Of a stretch of DNA of 64,000 bases, positions 46,752-55,199 are shown one piece after another (the first letter of the stretch is position 1; every line of letters starts with the position of its first letter). The DNA comes from Myxococcales bacterium (GTDB taxonomy: Bacteria; Myxococcota; Myxococcia; Myxococcales; Myxococcaceae). Location: NCBI GenBank assembly GCA_030681895.1, contig JAUXRI010000134.1:50460-114459 (forward strand), in the 5' to 3' direction. The notes beneath the pieces were generated by a model. That model worked only from the letters and a program-made list of their open reading frames with translations, searched no databases and had not been told where the DNA came from. The position numbers were made by a program, and so were the translations under genes.

Positions 46752-47065
46752 CGACGCCCTTGATTGAAGCGCGGCAACACCAACACCTGCACGAAGGCCA
46801 GCACGCTCGCGAGCAGCCCCAGTGGCCAGACCCCATTGGTGAAGAGGAGCGCGGCCGCGAGCACGGTCAACGGCGGTGACAGGCCGAGGAGAAATGACGG
46901 GCCCGGGCTCGGGCGGACGGTCGGGTCGATGCGCTCGACGTCGCGCTCGAGGGCCGACAGCTCCCGCTCCAGCCGGTCGAGCTCGGCCTCGAGGTGCGTG
47001 AGGTGGCGGTGCGCGTCGGCCAGGCGTCGCTCGGCATCTCGAACCAGCTCGTCGGCGCCCTTCAT
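46748..47065 (-). CDS. membrane protein with coiled-coil N-terminus (paired)
   Basis: 105 residues from the ATG at 47065. Residues about 5-48 form a coiled coil (AERRLADAHRHLTHLEAELD), followed by a Pro-rich turn and two transmembrane helices (LLGLSPPLTVLAAALLFT and LGLLASVLAFVQVLVL). It is coupled by a 4 bp overlap to the similar 122-residue protein. The two gene products have the same architecture but little sequence identity. It is divergent from the MopE-like gene across 177 bp, where I see no clear promoter. Confidence 0.55.
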   Translation of the reverse strand: MKGADELVRDAERRLADAHRHLTHLEAELDRLERELSALERDVERIDPTVRPSPGPSFLLGLSPPLTVLAAALLFTNGVWPLGLLASVLAFVQVLVLPRFNQGRR

Positions 47066-47242
47066 CGGGCCGAACTCTACGCCCACCCACACGCGTGGGT
47101 GCAACGCCCTGAACTTCGTCGCGGCGTCGCTCGGCTGACGGACGAAACACCTTCCTCGGTGCTGCCGCGTTGCGCCGTTGCCCCTCGGGGCAGGCATGTC
47201 ACAATGCTGCATCACCCTGATGGGTCGTACCGGAGGTAGTTC

Positions 47243-50200
47243 ATGGTCAGGCTCGCTCGCGCGATGCACTGGAGCGCGGCGTTCTGCGTGCTCCTCTTCT
47301 TGTCGGACTGCACGAGCTGCGCGCGGCAGCCAGCGAAAGACACCCTCGTCACCGAAGGCGCGACGTGTTCGCTCGACGACGAGTGCGAGACGGGGCTCTG
47401 TGACGTGGTGCCGGGCACGAACGCGCGGGTCTGTCTGCGCAAGTGCACCTCGGGCTGCAAGGAAGCCGACCAGTGCACGAAGCTCGCTGACGAGCGGTAC
47501 GGCTGCGTGCCCCAGCGCGCGGGTCTGTGCCAGTCGTGCACGAAGGACTCGGACTGCCCGTACCCTGCCGACAAGTGCATCACGCTGGGCAACGACCGCT
47601 TCTGTGGCCGCGACTGCAGCTTCGACGACACCTGTCCGTCCACGTTCCGCTGCGCCGATGGCATCGACCTGAACGGCAACTCCGCGCCCAAGCAGTGTCA
47701 GCCTTCGAGCGGCACCTGCGCCTGCATCGCGTCGACCGCCGGCCAGATGATGCCGTGCGAGGTGACCAACAGCTTCGGCACCTGTCTGGGCTCGGTCACG
47801 TGTACGCCGCCGATGGGGTGGGGTGCCTGCTCCGCGCGCACGCCGGTCACCGAGCTGTGCAATGGCCGCGACGACGACTGCGACGGCATGACGGATGAGG
47901 AGATTGCAGACACCATCTGCGGCGTCGGTGCGTGTGAGCGGCGCGTGGCGGCCTGTTTCAACGGTCGCCCCTCGACCTGTACGCCGGGCATGCCCGACCT
48001 CGAGATCTGCAACCGCGTCGACGACAACTGTGATGGCCGCGTCGACGAGAACTTCGACCTGCAGACCGACCTCGCCAACTGCGGCACCTGCAACCGGACC
48101 TGCACCTTCACCAACGCCGTGCCGAAGTGCGCCACCGGCACCTGCGCCATCGACCGTTGCATCGCCGGCTGGGTGAACCTCGACGGCGTGCTGGCCAACG
48201 GCTGCGAGCACCCGTGCACGCCGACGAACAATGGCGTGGAGACCTGCGACGGCCTCGACAACAACTGCGACGGGCGCACCGACGAGGGCTTCGACCTGGT
48301 CGGCGACCCGATGAACTGCGGCCAGTGCGGGCTGGTGTGCAACGTCTCCAACGGCAGCGTCTCGTCGTACCGCTGCGTCGCCGGCCGCTGTGGCGTGGGC
48401 ATGTGCTCGATGGGGCGGGGAGACTGCAATCAGGCCTTCGCGGATGGCTGTGAAGAGAACCTCGTCAGCTCGCTGACCCACTGCGGTCAGTGCGGCATGG
48501 CGTGTACGCCCGCGAACGCGACCGGCGTCTGCACGATGGGGAGCTGCCGCATCCAGACCTGCGCGCCCGGCTTCCGCGACTGCAACATGATGGTGGGCGA
48601 TGGCTGTGAAATCAACGGCAACACCGACGTGATGAACTGTGGCGTCTGCGGGCGGGTCTGCTCTGCGGCCAACGCGACCTCGGCATGCACCGCCGGGTCC
48701 TGCACCTTCACGTGCCTCGCCAACTGGTACGACGTCGACAACAACACGACCAACGGCTGTGAGTACGCATGCGTGCGCACGAACAACGGCGTCGAGGCGT
48801 GTGACGGCATCGACAACAACTGCGATGGCCGCATCGACGAGGCGTTCAACCTCATGAGCGACCCGATGAACTGCGGCATGTGCAACCGCGCCTGCACCCC
48901 GCCGTCGTTCGCGATGACGACCGCGTGTGGGGGTGGAAACTGCTCCATCACGTCGTGCGTGCCCGGCCGCGGAAACTGCAACGGCACCTATGCCGATGGC
49001 TGTGAGGTCGACACGTCCTCCACGGTGAGTAGTTGTGGTGGCTGCGGCATGGCGTGCTCGGCGCCCAACGTGCAGACGTACTCGTGCGCGAGTGGCTCGT
49101 GCGGCATTCAGCAGTGCCCGCCGGGGCGCGGCAACTGCAACAACACGTACTCCGATGGCTGTGAAATCGACACCAACACCTCGCTCACGCACTGCGGCGC
49201 GTGTGGAGCGCCCTGCACCGTCGCGAACGGCACGCCCACCTGCACCACGGGCCAGTGCCGCATCGGCGCGTGCACGCCTCCGTTCCGCGACTGCAACACG
49301 AGCGCGACCGACGGCTGCGAGGTGAACTCGTCGAACGACCCGGCCAACTGCGGCACGTGTGGAACGAACTGTGCGCGGCCGTTCGCGACCGGTGTCTGCA
49401 CGAACTCTATGTGCGGCTTCGTCTGTCAGTCAGGTCGAGTCGATCTCGATGGGAACCCGACGAACGGTTGTGAGTACGCTTGTTCTGCGATGGGTTCGGA
49501 CCTCCCGGACCTGTCTTTCAATGACCTCGACTGTGATGGGATTGACGGCAATGCCGCGAACGCCATTTTCGTCGATATCCTGACTGGCAACGATGGCAAC
49601 GCGGGAACTCGAAGTGCGCCCAAGCGAACCATCATGAACGCCATTGCCGCCGCAGCAGCGCGACCGACACGCGCGAACGTATTCGTCTCGCGCACGAATT
49701 CGAGCCCGGGCACTGACGCCTATCTCGAGACCATCACAATGCAGGCGGGCGTGGGCGTGTACGGAGGCTACGACGCTGCAGCGGGCTGGACGCGTTCGCT
49801 TACGAACACCACCGTCATTCGGAGCGGTTCCGCTACGGCGCTGACCGCGAGCGGGTTGACGCTGACGACCGAGGTCCAGTTGCTCGTCATTCGTGCAGCG
49901 GATGCGAGCGGTCAAGACGCGGCCGGGAACGGGCGAAGCAGCGTTGGGGTGCTTGTTGCTGGCGGTTCGGCGACCTTCATCATCTCGGGTTGTGACATTC
50001 GCTCGGGACTTGGGACCACGGGAGCCAGCGTTGGATCGGGCGTGACTGGCGTCGATGGTTCGCCTGGGGCGCCAGCATCTGGCCAGTCGTTTGGCGCTGC
50101 CGGTAACTCTTCGTGTGGTGCCAGCGGCGGCCAGGGTGGGGCCGGGAGCGCCGGAGCGGGTCCAGGCGGAAGCCTCGCACCCGGTGGGTCCGCCGGCACG

Positions 50201-50995
50201 CAGGCGCCCGGCGGCGGGAGCGCGCTGGCCGGTGGGACAGGTGGAGCCAACGGCCAGTGTTCGACGACGAACTCTTCGAACGGCGGGGGGGCACCTGAGT
50301 TCACGGTCGCTGCGTCCGACGGTCCGGGTGGCTTTCATGCGGGAGCGCCTTCTCAGATCGGGTCACTCGTTGGCATGAGCTACCTGCCGGCTTCGGGGTT
50401 GACCGGCCAGACGAACGGCTTCTGTGGTGGTGGCGGTGGTGGCGGCGGTGGTGGCGGCGGCACAGCGCACGGCCACAACGTCATCTGTTCCGACTGCCGA
50501 AATCACTGGGGTGGCGGTGGCGGTGGTGGCGGCGGCGGCGGCAGTGGCGGCTTGCCGGGCCCTGGTGGTCGAGGCGGTGGTGGGAGCTTCGCGGTGGTCT
50601 CAGTCAGTGGCTCGGTTTCCATCATCCAGTCAGTGCTTCAGACCGCTCGTGGCGGGAACGGCGGCGATGGTGGCGATGGCGGTCAAGGCGGTGCTGGCGG
50701 TCCCGGTGGAGCAGGTGCTGCCGGTGAGGAACACAATGACTGCACGACCAGACGTGGTGGGAGCGGTGCACGTGGCGCGACCGGGGGTCGAGGAGGACGC
50801 GGCGGCGGAGGCTCGGGCGGTGCGGGCGGCCCTTCGATTTGTGTCCTGTATTCCGGCTCACTCCCCGCAACCATGGGAACGATCGGCTGCTCGAATGTCG
50901 GGGGCGGCACTGGTGGTCAGGGCGGCTCAAACGGTCAAAGCCTCGCGGCATCGGGCCCGACTGGCGCTACTGGCTTCGTGCTGCAGGCAAACTGA
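47243..50995 (+). CDS. MopE-like multi-Cys lipoprotein with Gly-rich C-terminus
   Basis: 1250 residues. The ATG at 47243 has a GGAGG ribosome site 6 bases upstream, and the hydrophobic signal ends at FLSDC, a loose lipobox. Residues about 30-750 hold many Cys modules, including four copies of C[DN]GxDDNCDGxxDE (near residues 206, 256, 335 and 519), the metal-binding motif named from MopE, and repeated ~50-residue HCG.CG..C modules. Residues about 770-900 look like a right-handed beta-helix. From about residue 950 on there are long Gly-rich runs (GGGGGGGG), as in PGRS-like surface proteins. Codon use changes at about 49430 and stays AT-richer to the end. Confidence 0.8.
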   Translation: MVRLARAMHWSAAFCVLLFLSDCTSCARQPAKDTLVTEGATCSLDDECETGLCDVVPGTNARVCLRKCTSGCKEADQCTKLADERYGCVPQRAGLCQSCTKDSDCPYPADKCITLGNDRFCGRDCSFDDTCPSTFRCADGIDLNGNSAPKQCQPSSGTCACIASTAGQMMPCEVTNSFGTCLGSVTCTPPMGWGACSARTPVTELCNGRDDDCDGMTDEEIADTICGVGACERRVAACFNGRPSTCTPGMPDLEICNRVDDNCDGRVDENFDLQTDLANCGTCNRTCTFTNAVPKCATGTCAIDRCIAGWVNLDGVLANGCEHPCTPTNNGVETCDGLDNNCDGRTDEGFDLVGDPMNCGQCGLVCNVSNGSVSSYRCVAGRCGVGMCSMGRGDCNQAFADGCEENLVSSLTHCGQCGMACTPANATGVCTMGSCRIQTCAPGFRDCNMMVGDGCEINGNTDVMNCGVCGRVCSAANATSACTAGSCTFTCLANWYDVDNNTTNGCEYACVRTNNGVEACDGIDNNCDGRIDEAFNLMSDPMNCGMCNRACTPPSFAMTTACGGGNCSITSCVPGRGNCNGTYADGCEVDTSSTVSSCGGCGMACSAPNVQTYSCASGSCGIQQCPPGRGNCNNTYSDGCEIDTNTSLTHCGACGAPCTVANGTPTCTTGQCRIGACTPPFRDCNTSATDGCEVNSSNDPANCGTCGTNCARPFATGVCTNSMCGFVCQSGRVDLDGNPTNGCEYACSAMGSDLPDLSFNDLDCDGIDGNAANAIFVDILTGNDGNAGTRSAPKRTIMNAIAAAAARPTRANVFVSRTNSSPGTDAYLETITMQAGVGVYGGYDAAAGWTRSLTNTTVIRSGSATALTASGLTLTTEVQLLVIRAADASGQDAAGNGRSSVGVLVAGGSATFIISGCDIRSGLGTTGASVGSGVTGVDGSPGAPASGQSFGAAGNSSCGASGGQGGAGSAGAGPGGSLAPGGSAGTQAPGGGSALAGGTGGANGQCSTTNSSNGGGAPEFTVAASDGPGGFHAGAPSQIGSLVGMSYLPASGLTGQTNGFCGGGGGGGGGGGGTAHGHNVICSDCRNHWGGGGGGGGGGGSGGLPGPGGRGGGGSFAVVSVSGSVSIIQSVLQTARGGNGGDGGDGGQGGAGGPGGAGAAGEEHNDCTTRRGGSGARGATGGRGGRGGGGSGGAGGPSICVLYSGSLPATMGTIGCSNVGGGTGGQGGSNGQSLAASGPTGATGFVLQAN

Positions 50996-51172
50996 ACGTC
51001 GGAACTGGTGCCCAATCGATCAGCGTGTGTGAGTCGCGCGGCTTTGGATCAAGGTGTGTTGGTGTCGCTCGTCGGCTCCGAGGGCTGGCATGGGTCGTCT
51101 GAACGAAGCCCTGCGCCTGCCAGCCTCGATCTCACAGGTTGCCAATCACCAGTTCGCGGTGAGCCGTGAGGC
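50996..51172. other. non-coding stretch upstream of the DUF5131 island
   Basis: No convincing gene, hairpin or tRNA is visible in these 177 bases. Together with the small frame that follows, they form the 338 bp between the MopE-like stop and the DUF5131 start. Any promoter of the island should lie here. Minus-strand frames around 51146-51416 run antisense into the DUF5131 gene and lack support. Confidence 0.5.
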
Positions 51173-51319
51173 ATGAGCGCGGCACCGAGGCGCCTCAACT
51201 TGATCGTGCGCGCCACGTCGCTCGAACCAACTCCGCTCGACCAGCCTGCGGTCGGGGGGGTTGTGCAGAATCTTGAGCAACTTCTTGCGAGATACGCTGG
51301 TCGTCGGGCAGAATGCTGA
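51173..51319 (+). CDS. possible 48-residue leader protein of the DUF5131 island
   Basis: A short frame starts at an ATG (MSAAPRRLNLIVRATSLEP) with GGTGAG about 9 bases upstream and ends at a TGA that overlaps the ATG at 51313 (ATGCTGA). The protein has an amphipathic C-terminal helix (VVQNLEQLLARYAGRRAEC). The overlap would couple its translation to the DUF5131 gene if that gene starts at 51313. No family recognised; it could be chance. Confidence 0.28.
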   Translation: MSAAPRRLNLIVRATSLEPTPLDQPAVGGVVQNLEQLLARYAGRRAEC

Positions 51320-51333
51320 ACAATATTTCAGAT

Positions 51334-52203
51334 ATGTCAGCTTCTTCGGAAATTGAGTGGACCGACGCAACTTGGAACCCCGTAAGGGGGTGCACCAAGA
51401 TCAGCCCTGGCTGCAAGCACTGCTACGCCGAGACCTTTGCCGAGCGCTGGAGGGGAATTGCAGGGCATCCCTACGAGCAGGGGTTTGATCTCCGACTCGT
51501 GCCAGAGAAGCTGACTGAGCCGCTCACGTGGGCCAGCCCGAAGATGGTTTTCGTGAATTCAATGAGCGACCTCTTCCAAGATCCGGTGCCCGACGAGTTC
51601 ATCGTCGCTGTGGCGCGGGTCATGGCGCTCGCCCGGTGGCACACGTTCCAGGTGTTGACAAAGAGGTCTGCGCGAATGCGCGACATGATTAACGGGCCCT
51701 TGGCGTTCGCCGCGAAGCTCCCCAATATCTGGTGGGGCGTGAGCGTTGAAGATCGCAAATACGGGCTCCCGCGCGTTCAGGATCTTCGCGCGGCCAACGC
51801 GCGAGTACGGTTTCTCTCCGTCGAACCATTGCTCGAATCGCTTGGCACCTTTTCGCTTCGCGGCATTCACTGGGTGATCGTTGGTGGCGAAAGTGGGCCG
51901 GGAGCGAGACCAATGGAGTCCGATTGGGTTACCTCCATTCGCGACGACTGCGATCGCGCGGCTGTGCCGTTCTTCTTCAAGCAGTGGGGTGGCGTCCGCA
52001 AGGGTGAGCACGGGAGGCGTCTCGATCGACGCCTTCACAACGCGTTTCCCGAGATCGTGCGCCACGAAGCGCCTGCACTCGCAGAGAGACGGACACTTGA
52101 GCATCGCGCCAAGCAGCTCTGCGCGGCGCTTACTGCGGTCACACCAGCAGCAACCACCAGGGGGAGTCGTGGCACCGCCGCGGTCAACAGTTTGGGCGCT
52201 TGA
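51334..52203 (+). CDS. DUF5131 (phage Gp37/Gp68-like) three-Cys-motif protein
   Basis: 289 residues from the ATG at 51334, where the sequence MSASSEIEWTDATWNP aligns with the family start; an ATG at 51313 adds seven residues. Residues 18-31 (RGCTKISPGCKHCY) hold the three-Cys motif Cys20-x6-Cys27-x2-Cys30, reminiscent of a radical-SAM cluster. Further family features are WWGVSVED, FLSVEPLLESLG, WVIVGGESGPGARPM and FFFKQWGG. These genes are usually found beside a TcmP gene, as here, with a 35 bp overlap. The biochemical activity is unknown. The DNA is clearly AT-richer than its surroundings (26 G/C of 60 at 51301-51360). Confidence 0.88.
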   Translation: MSASSEIEWTDATWNPVRGCTKISPGCKHCYAETFAERWRGIAGHPYEQGFDLRLVPEKLTEPLTWASPKMVFVNSMSDLFQDPVPDEFIVAVARVMALARWHTFQVLTKRSARMRDMINGPLAFAAKLPNIWWGVSVEDRKYGLPRVQDLRAANARVRFLSVEPLLESLGTFSLRGIHWVIVGGESGPGARPMESDWVTSIRDDCDRAAVPFFFKQWGGVRKGEHGRRLDRRLHNAFPEIVRHEAPALAERRTLEHRAKQLCAALTAVTPAATTRGSRGTAAVNSLGA

Positions 52204-53341
52204 CCCCCACACTCGCGCCAAGCACGCGATCCTCCGCCGCTACCTTCAGGCCTGGCAGGTGATTTTGCCTAAGGGGGGCTTTCAAGAGATCGCATACTTC
52301 GATGGGTTCGCTGGCCCCGGATCCTACTCAGGCGGGGAGGACGGCTCGCCGATCATCGCGCTTCGTATCGCCTTGGGCCTACCGGCGACCCCCACTCGAA
52401 TTCGGTTCGTGTTCGTAGAGAAGGACGCGCGGCGGGTCGAGGCGCTGAACACGGCGGTCGCGAGCTTGGGCACCTTGCCGGCCCACATCGACGTGCAGAT
52501 CGTCCCGAGTGATTTCGAGACGGCGTTTGCCGATTTCGTACGGCCCTACGAGGCGCGGCGCGCGCCTCTGCCGCCAACCTTCGCGTTCATCGATCCGTTC
52601 GGCTACTCCGTGCCCTTCTCGATCGTTCAAAAGGTTCTGAGCTACCCGAGCTGCGAGGTGCTGCTGAACTTCATGTACGAGGAGATCAACCGGTTCATCA
52701 ACCCACCGAAAGAGAAGCAGCAGTCTGGGAACCTGTTCGAGGAGGAGCAGCCGGGTCCGCAAACGCCGGCATCCGGCCGGCCTGCGCTTGAAGCTCGACT
52801 CGACTCTTTCTTTGGGTCAGTGGACTGGCGAGTGGCAATCAAGAGCGATGTGGCCGCAGAAAGAAACCGGCTTCTGCACGACCTGTACAGTCGTCAGCTG
52901 AAGGTGCGTGCTGCGGCCAAATACGTCAGGTCCTTTCAGATGAAGAACGACCGTGACGTGACCGACTACTTCTTGTTCTTCGCAACAAAGAACCGGCTCG
53001 GTCTTCAGAAGATGAAGGAGGCGATGTGGCGCGTCGATGCCGGCGGCGAGTTCACTTTCTCGGATGCTACCGACCCGAACCAGACGGTCTTGTTTGGCGA
53101 GCCCACCGGTGACGCACTAAGGAAACAGCTGGTGAATCGTTTCGCGGGAACGCGCGCAACTGTTGCCGAGGTCGCCGAGTTTGTGCTCGCGGAGACGGCG
53201 TTCAGAGAAACCCACTTCAAGCGTGTCCTCAAAGAGTTGGAGAAAGCGACGCCCCCCGCCCTCTCCATAGTTCGTGCCCCGGCGGGTCGAAAATCGGGCA
53301 CCTACGCGAGCGAGGACATGCTGCTGGAGTTCACCAAATGA
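52169..53341 (+). CDS. tcmP: three-Cys-motif partner protein TcmP
   Basis: 390 residues from a GTG at 52169 with a strong GGGGGAG ribosome site just upstream, inside the 3' end of the DUF5131 gene. The frame is open further upstream but that part is antisense-like and unsupported. The N-terminal half resembles a Rossmann methyltransferase: DGFAGPG (residues 45-51, like motif I), FVEKD (82-86, acidic end of strand 2) and FIDPFGYS (140-147, like the DPPY motif). The C-terminal ~70 residues look like a winged helix (VAEVAEFVLAETAFRETHFK). TcmP is always a neighbour of the three-Cys protein; a nucleic-acid-modifying or defence role is a hypothesis. Confidence 0.85.
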   Translation: MAPPRSTVWALDPHTRAKHAILRRYLQAWQVILPKGGFQEIAYFDGFAGPGSYSGGEDGSPIIALRIALGLPATPTRIRFVFVEKDARRVEALNTAVASLGTLPAHIDVQIVPSDFETAFADFVRPYEARRAPLPPTFAFIDPFGYSVPFSIVQKVLSYPSCEVLLNFMYEEINRFINPPKEKQQSGNLFEEEQPGPQTPASGRPALEARLDSFFGSVDWRVAIKSDVAAERNRLLHDLYSRQLKVRAAAKYVRSFQMKNDRDVTDYFLFFATKNRLGLQKMKEAMWRVDAGGEFTFSDATDPNQTVLFGEPTGDALRKQLVNRFAGTRATVAEVAEFVLAETAFRETHFKRVLKELEKATPPALSIVRAPAGRKSGTYASEDMLLEFTK

Positions 53342-53393
53342 CGAAGGATCGGTTCACGCAGAGTGGAGCACGGCTGCTCCACTGCACCCATCC

Positions 53394-55199
53394 ATGCACT
53401 CCAACGTGCTGATCCATCAGGGCGATGCCGGCTGGAAAGCCCGGCACGAATCGAGCAGCCTCGCCCGCACCGTGCGCAGCCTCTTCCTGATGATTCTCGC
53501 GACGTTGACGGCCTGCGAGGGCGAGTTCGATGGCGGCGAGCTCCCGTCGCTCCCGATGACACCGCGTTTGACGGGCGGTGGCGCGGCCGGCGCGATGACG
53601 GCTGGCGGAACCGCTACTGCTGGAGGCGCAGCGGGCGGCGCCATCGTCTCCGCGTGCACCAGCACTTCGTCGGTCGGCGCGAACACGGTGCGGCGCCTCA
53701 CCCGCTGGGAGTACGACAACTCCGTTCGCGACCTCGTCGGCGTGACGACGAACCCGTCAGCGGAGTTCTCGGCCGAAGAAGAAGCGCTCGGCTTCACCAA
53801 CAACTCCGCCTCGCTCACCACGACGCCGAGCCTCGTGGAGAAGCAGCTCGCCGCCGCCGAGGCCATCGCCACCACCGTCTCCGGCCGGCTGTCGTCGCTG
53901 CGCTGGTACGCGTGCAACCCGGCGAGCGAGACCGAGAACGTCTGCGCGGTGCGCTTCATCGACGGCTTCGGTCAGCGCGCGTACCGACGGCCCCTCACCG
54001 ACCCGGAGCGCGCTGCACTCTTCACGCTCTTCCAGCAGGGCCGCGCCGCCGGTGGCGTCGACGCGACTGGCCAGGCCGTCTCTGGTTTCCTCGCCGGAAT
54101 GCAGCTCGTCATCACCGGCGCGTTGCTCTCGCCTGATTTCCTCTACCGCATCGAAGCCAGCGGCACCCCGGGCCCCGTCACCGACCTCGAGCTGGCCTCG
54201 CGGCTCTCCTATCTCCTCTGGGGCTCGATGCCCGACGACACGCTGCTGACGGCCGCGGTGACTCTGCAGCTCCACACGTCCGAGCAGCTCGCGACGCACG
54301 CCGACCGCATGCTCCGCGACGACAAAGCGCGCGCCGTCGTGAAGGAGTTCCACAAACAGTGGCTCGACTTCGACCGCGTCCACAACGCCGGCAAGGCGCG
54401 CTCCATGTTCCCCGAGTGGAGCACCACCATCGCCGACCTCATGGAGGCCGAGACCGGCGACTTCATCGTGCGCACCATCTTCGACGGCGAAGGCACGTGG
54501 GACGCGCTGATGACGTCGTCCTCCTCGTACCTCACCTCGCCGCTCGCGCAGTTCTACGACGTGCCGTTCCCCTCAGGCAGCGGTGTCCAGCGCGTCACCT
54601 TCGATGCCCGTCGTCGCGCGGGGCTCCTCACGCAGGGCTCGCTGCTCTCCATCAACGCGCACTCGAACCAGACCTCTCCCGTGCACCGCGGCAAGCTGGT
54701 GCGCGAGACGTTTCTTTGTGAGGTCTTGCCCGCGCCGCCGGCGAACGTGAACATCACCGTGCCGGAGCCGATGCCCGGCAGTACGGCGCGCGAGCGCTTC
54801 GCCCAGCATTCCAGCGACGCCGCCTGCACCGGCTGCCACCAGATGATGGACCCGCTGGGCTTCGGCTTCGAGAACTACGACGGCGTCGGCCGCTGGCGCG
54901 ACCTCGAGAGCGGAAAGCCCATCGACTCGAGCGGCATGCTCTTCGGCACCGACGCGCACGGCCCGTACCAGGGGCCAGTGGAGCTCGCGCGAAAGCTCGC
55001 CTCCTCCACGCAGGCGCGCGGCTGCTACGTGAAGCAGTGGTTCCGCTTCGCCTACGGGCGCGGCGAAGTGGCGGCCGACGCCTGCACCATGGAGCGCCTC
55101 AACGCCGGCTTCCAGTCGAGCGGCCGCGACGTCAAGGCGCTGCTCACCTCACTCACGCAGACCGACGCGTTCCGCACGCGAGCTGGAGACGCGCCATGA
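53394..55199 (+). CDS. DUF1592/DUF1588-type heme-motif lipoprotein
   Basis: 601 residues from the ATG at 53394. A GTG at 53472 would give a more typical signal peptide ending at the same lipobox (LTAC). After a Gly/Ala linker, the family domains follow in their usual order: DUF1587 (RRLTRWEYDNSVRDLVGV), DUF1595, DUF1592, DUF1588 and DUF1585. The DUF1588 part contains CTGCH (residues 478-482), a c-type heme-binding motif, within CTGCHQMMDPLGFGFENYDG. These multi-domain proteins are frequent in planctomycetes and myxobacteria and always pair with a DUF1552 protein. The pair overlaps by 4 bp here. Probably an exported redox complex with unknown substrate. Confidence 0.85.
   Translation: MHSNVLIHQGDAGWKARHESSSLARTVRSLFLMILATLTACEGEFDGGELPSLPMTPRLTGGGAAGAMTAGGTATAGGAAGGAIVSACTSTSSVGANTVRRLTRWEYDNSVRDLVGVTTNPSAEFSAEEEALGFTNNSASLTTTPSLVEKQLAAAEAIATTVSGRLSSLRWYACNPASETENVCAVRFIDGFGQRAYRRPLTDPERAALFTLFQQGRAAGGVDATGQAVSGFLAGMQLVITGALLSPDFLYRIEASGTPGPVTDLELASRLSYLLWGSMPDDTLLTAAVTLQLHTSEQLATHADRMLRDDKARAVVKEFHKQWLDFDRVHNAGKARSMFPEWSTTIADLMEAETGDFIVRTIFDGEGTWDALMTSSSSYLTSPLAQFYDVPFPSGSGVQRVTFDARRRAGLLTQGSLLSINAHSNQTSPVHRGKLVRETFLCEVLPAPPANVNITVPEPMPGSTARERFAQHSSDAACTGCHQMMDPLGFGFENYDGVGRWRDLESGKPIDSSGMLFGTDAHGPYQGPVELARKLASSTQARGCYVKQWFRFAYGRGEVAADACTMERLNAGFQSSGRDVKALLTSLTQTDAFRTRAGDAP

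Noticed and set aside
46748..49192. Minus-strand open frame of about 814 codons
   Set aside because: Only the first part near 47065 (coiled-coil membrane protein) is supported. The remainder is antisense to the MopE-like gene and shows Ala/Val/His/Arg low-complexity sequence.
51146..51416. Minus-strand frames of about 74 codons upstream of DUF5131
   Set aside because: They run antisense into the DUF5131 start region and have no ribosome site or recognisable sequence.
51881..52168. Upstream extension of the TcmP frame
   Set aside because: The frame is open but overlaps the DUF5131 coding sequence and is Ser/Arg-rich; the GTG at 52169 has a strong ribosome site and gives the normal family length.
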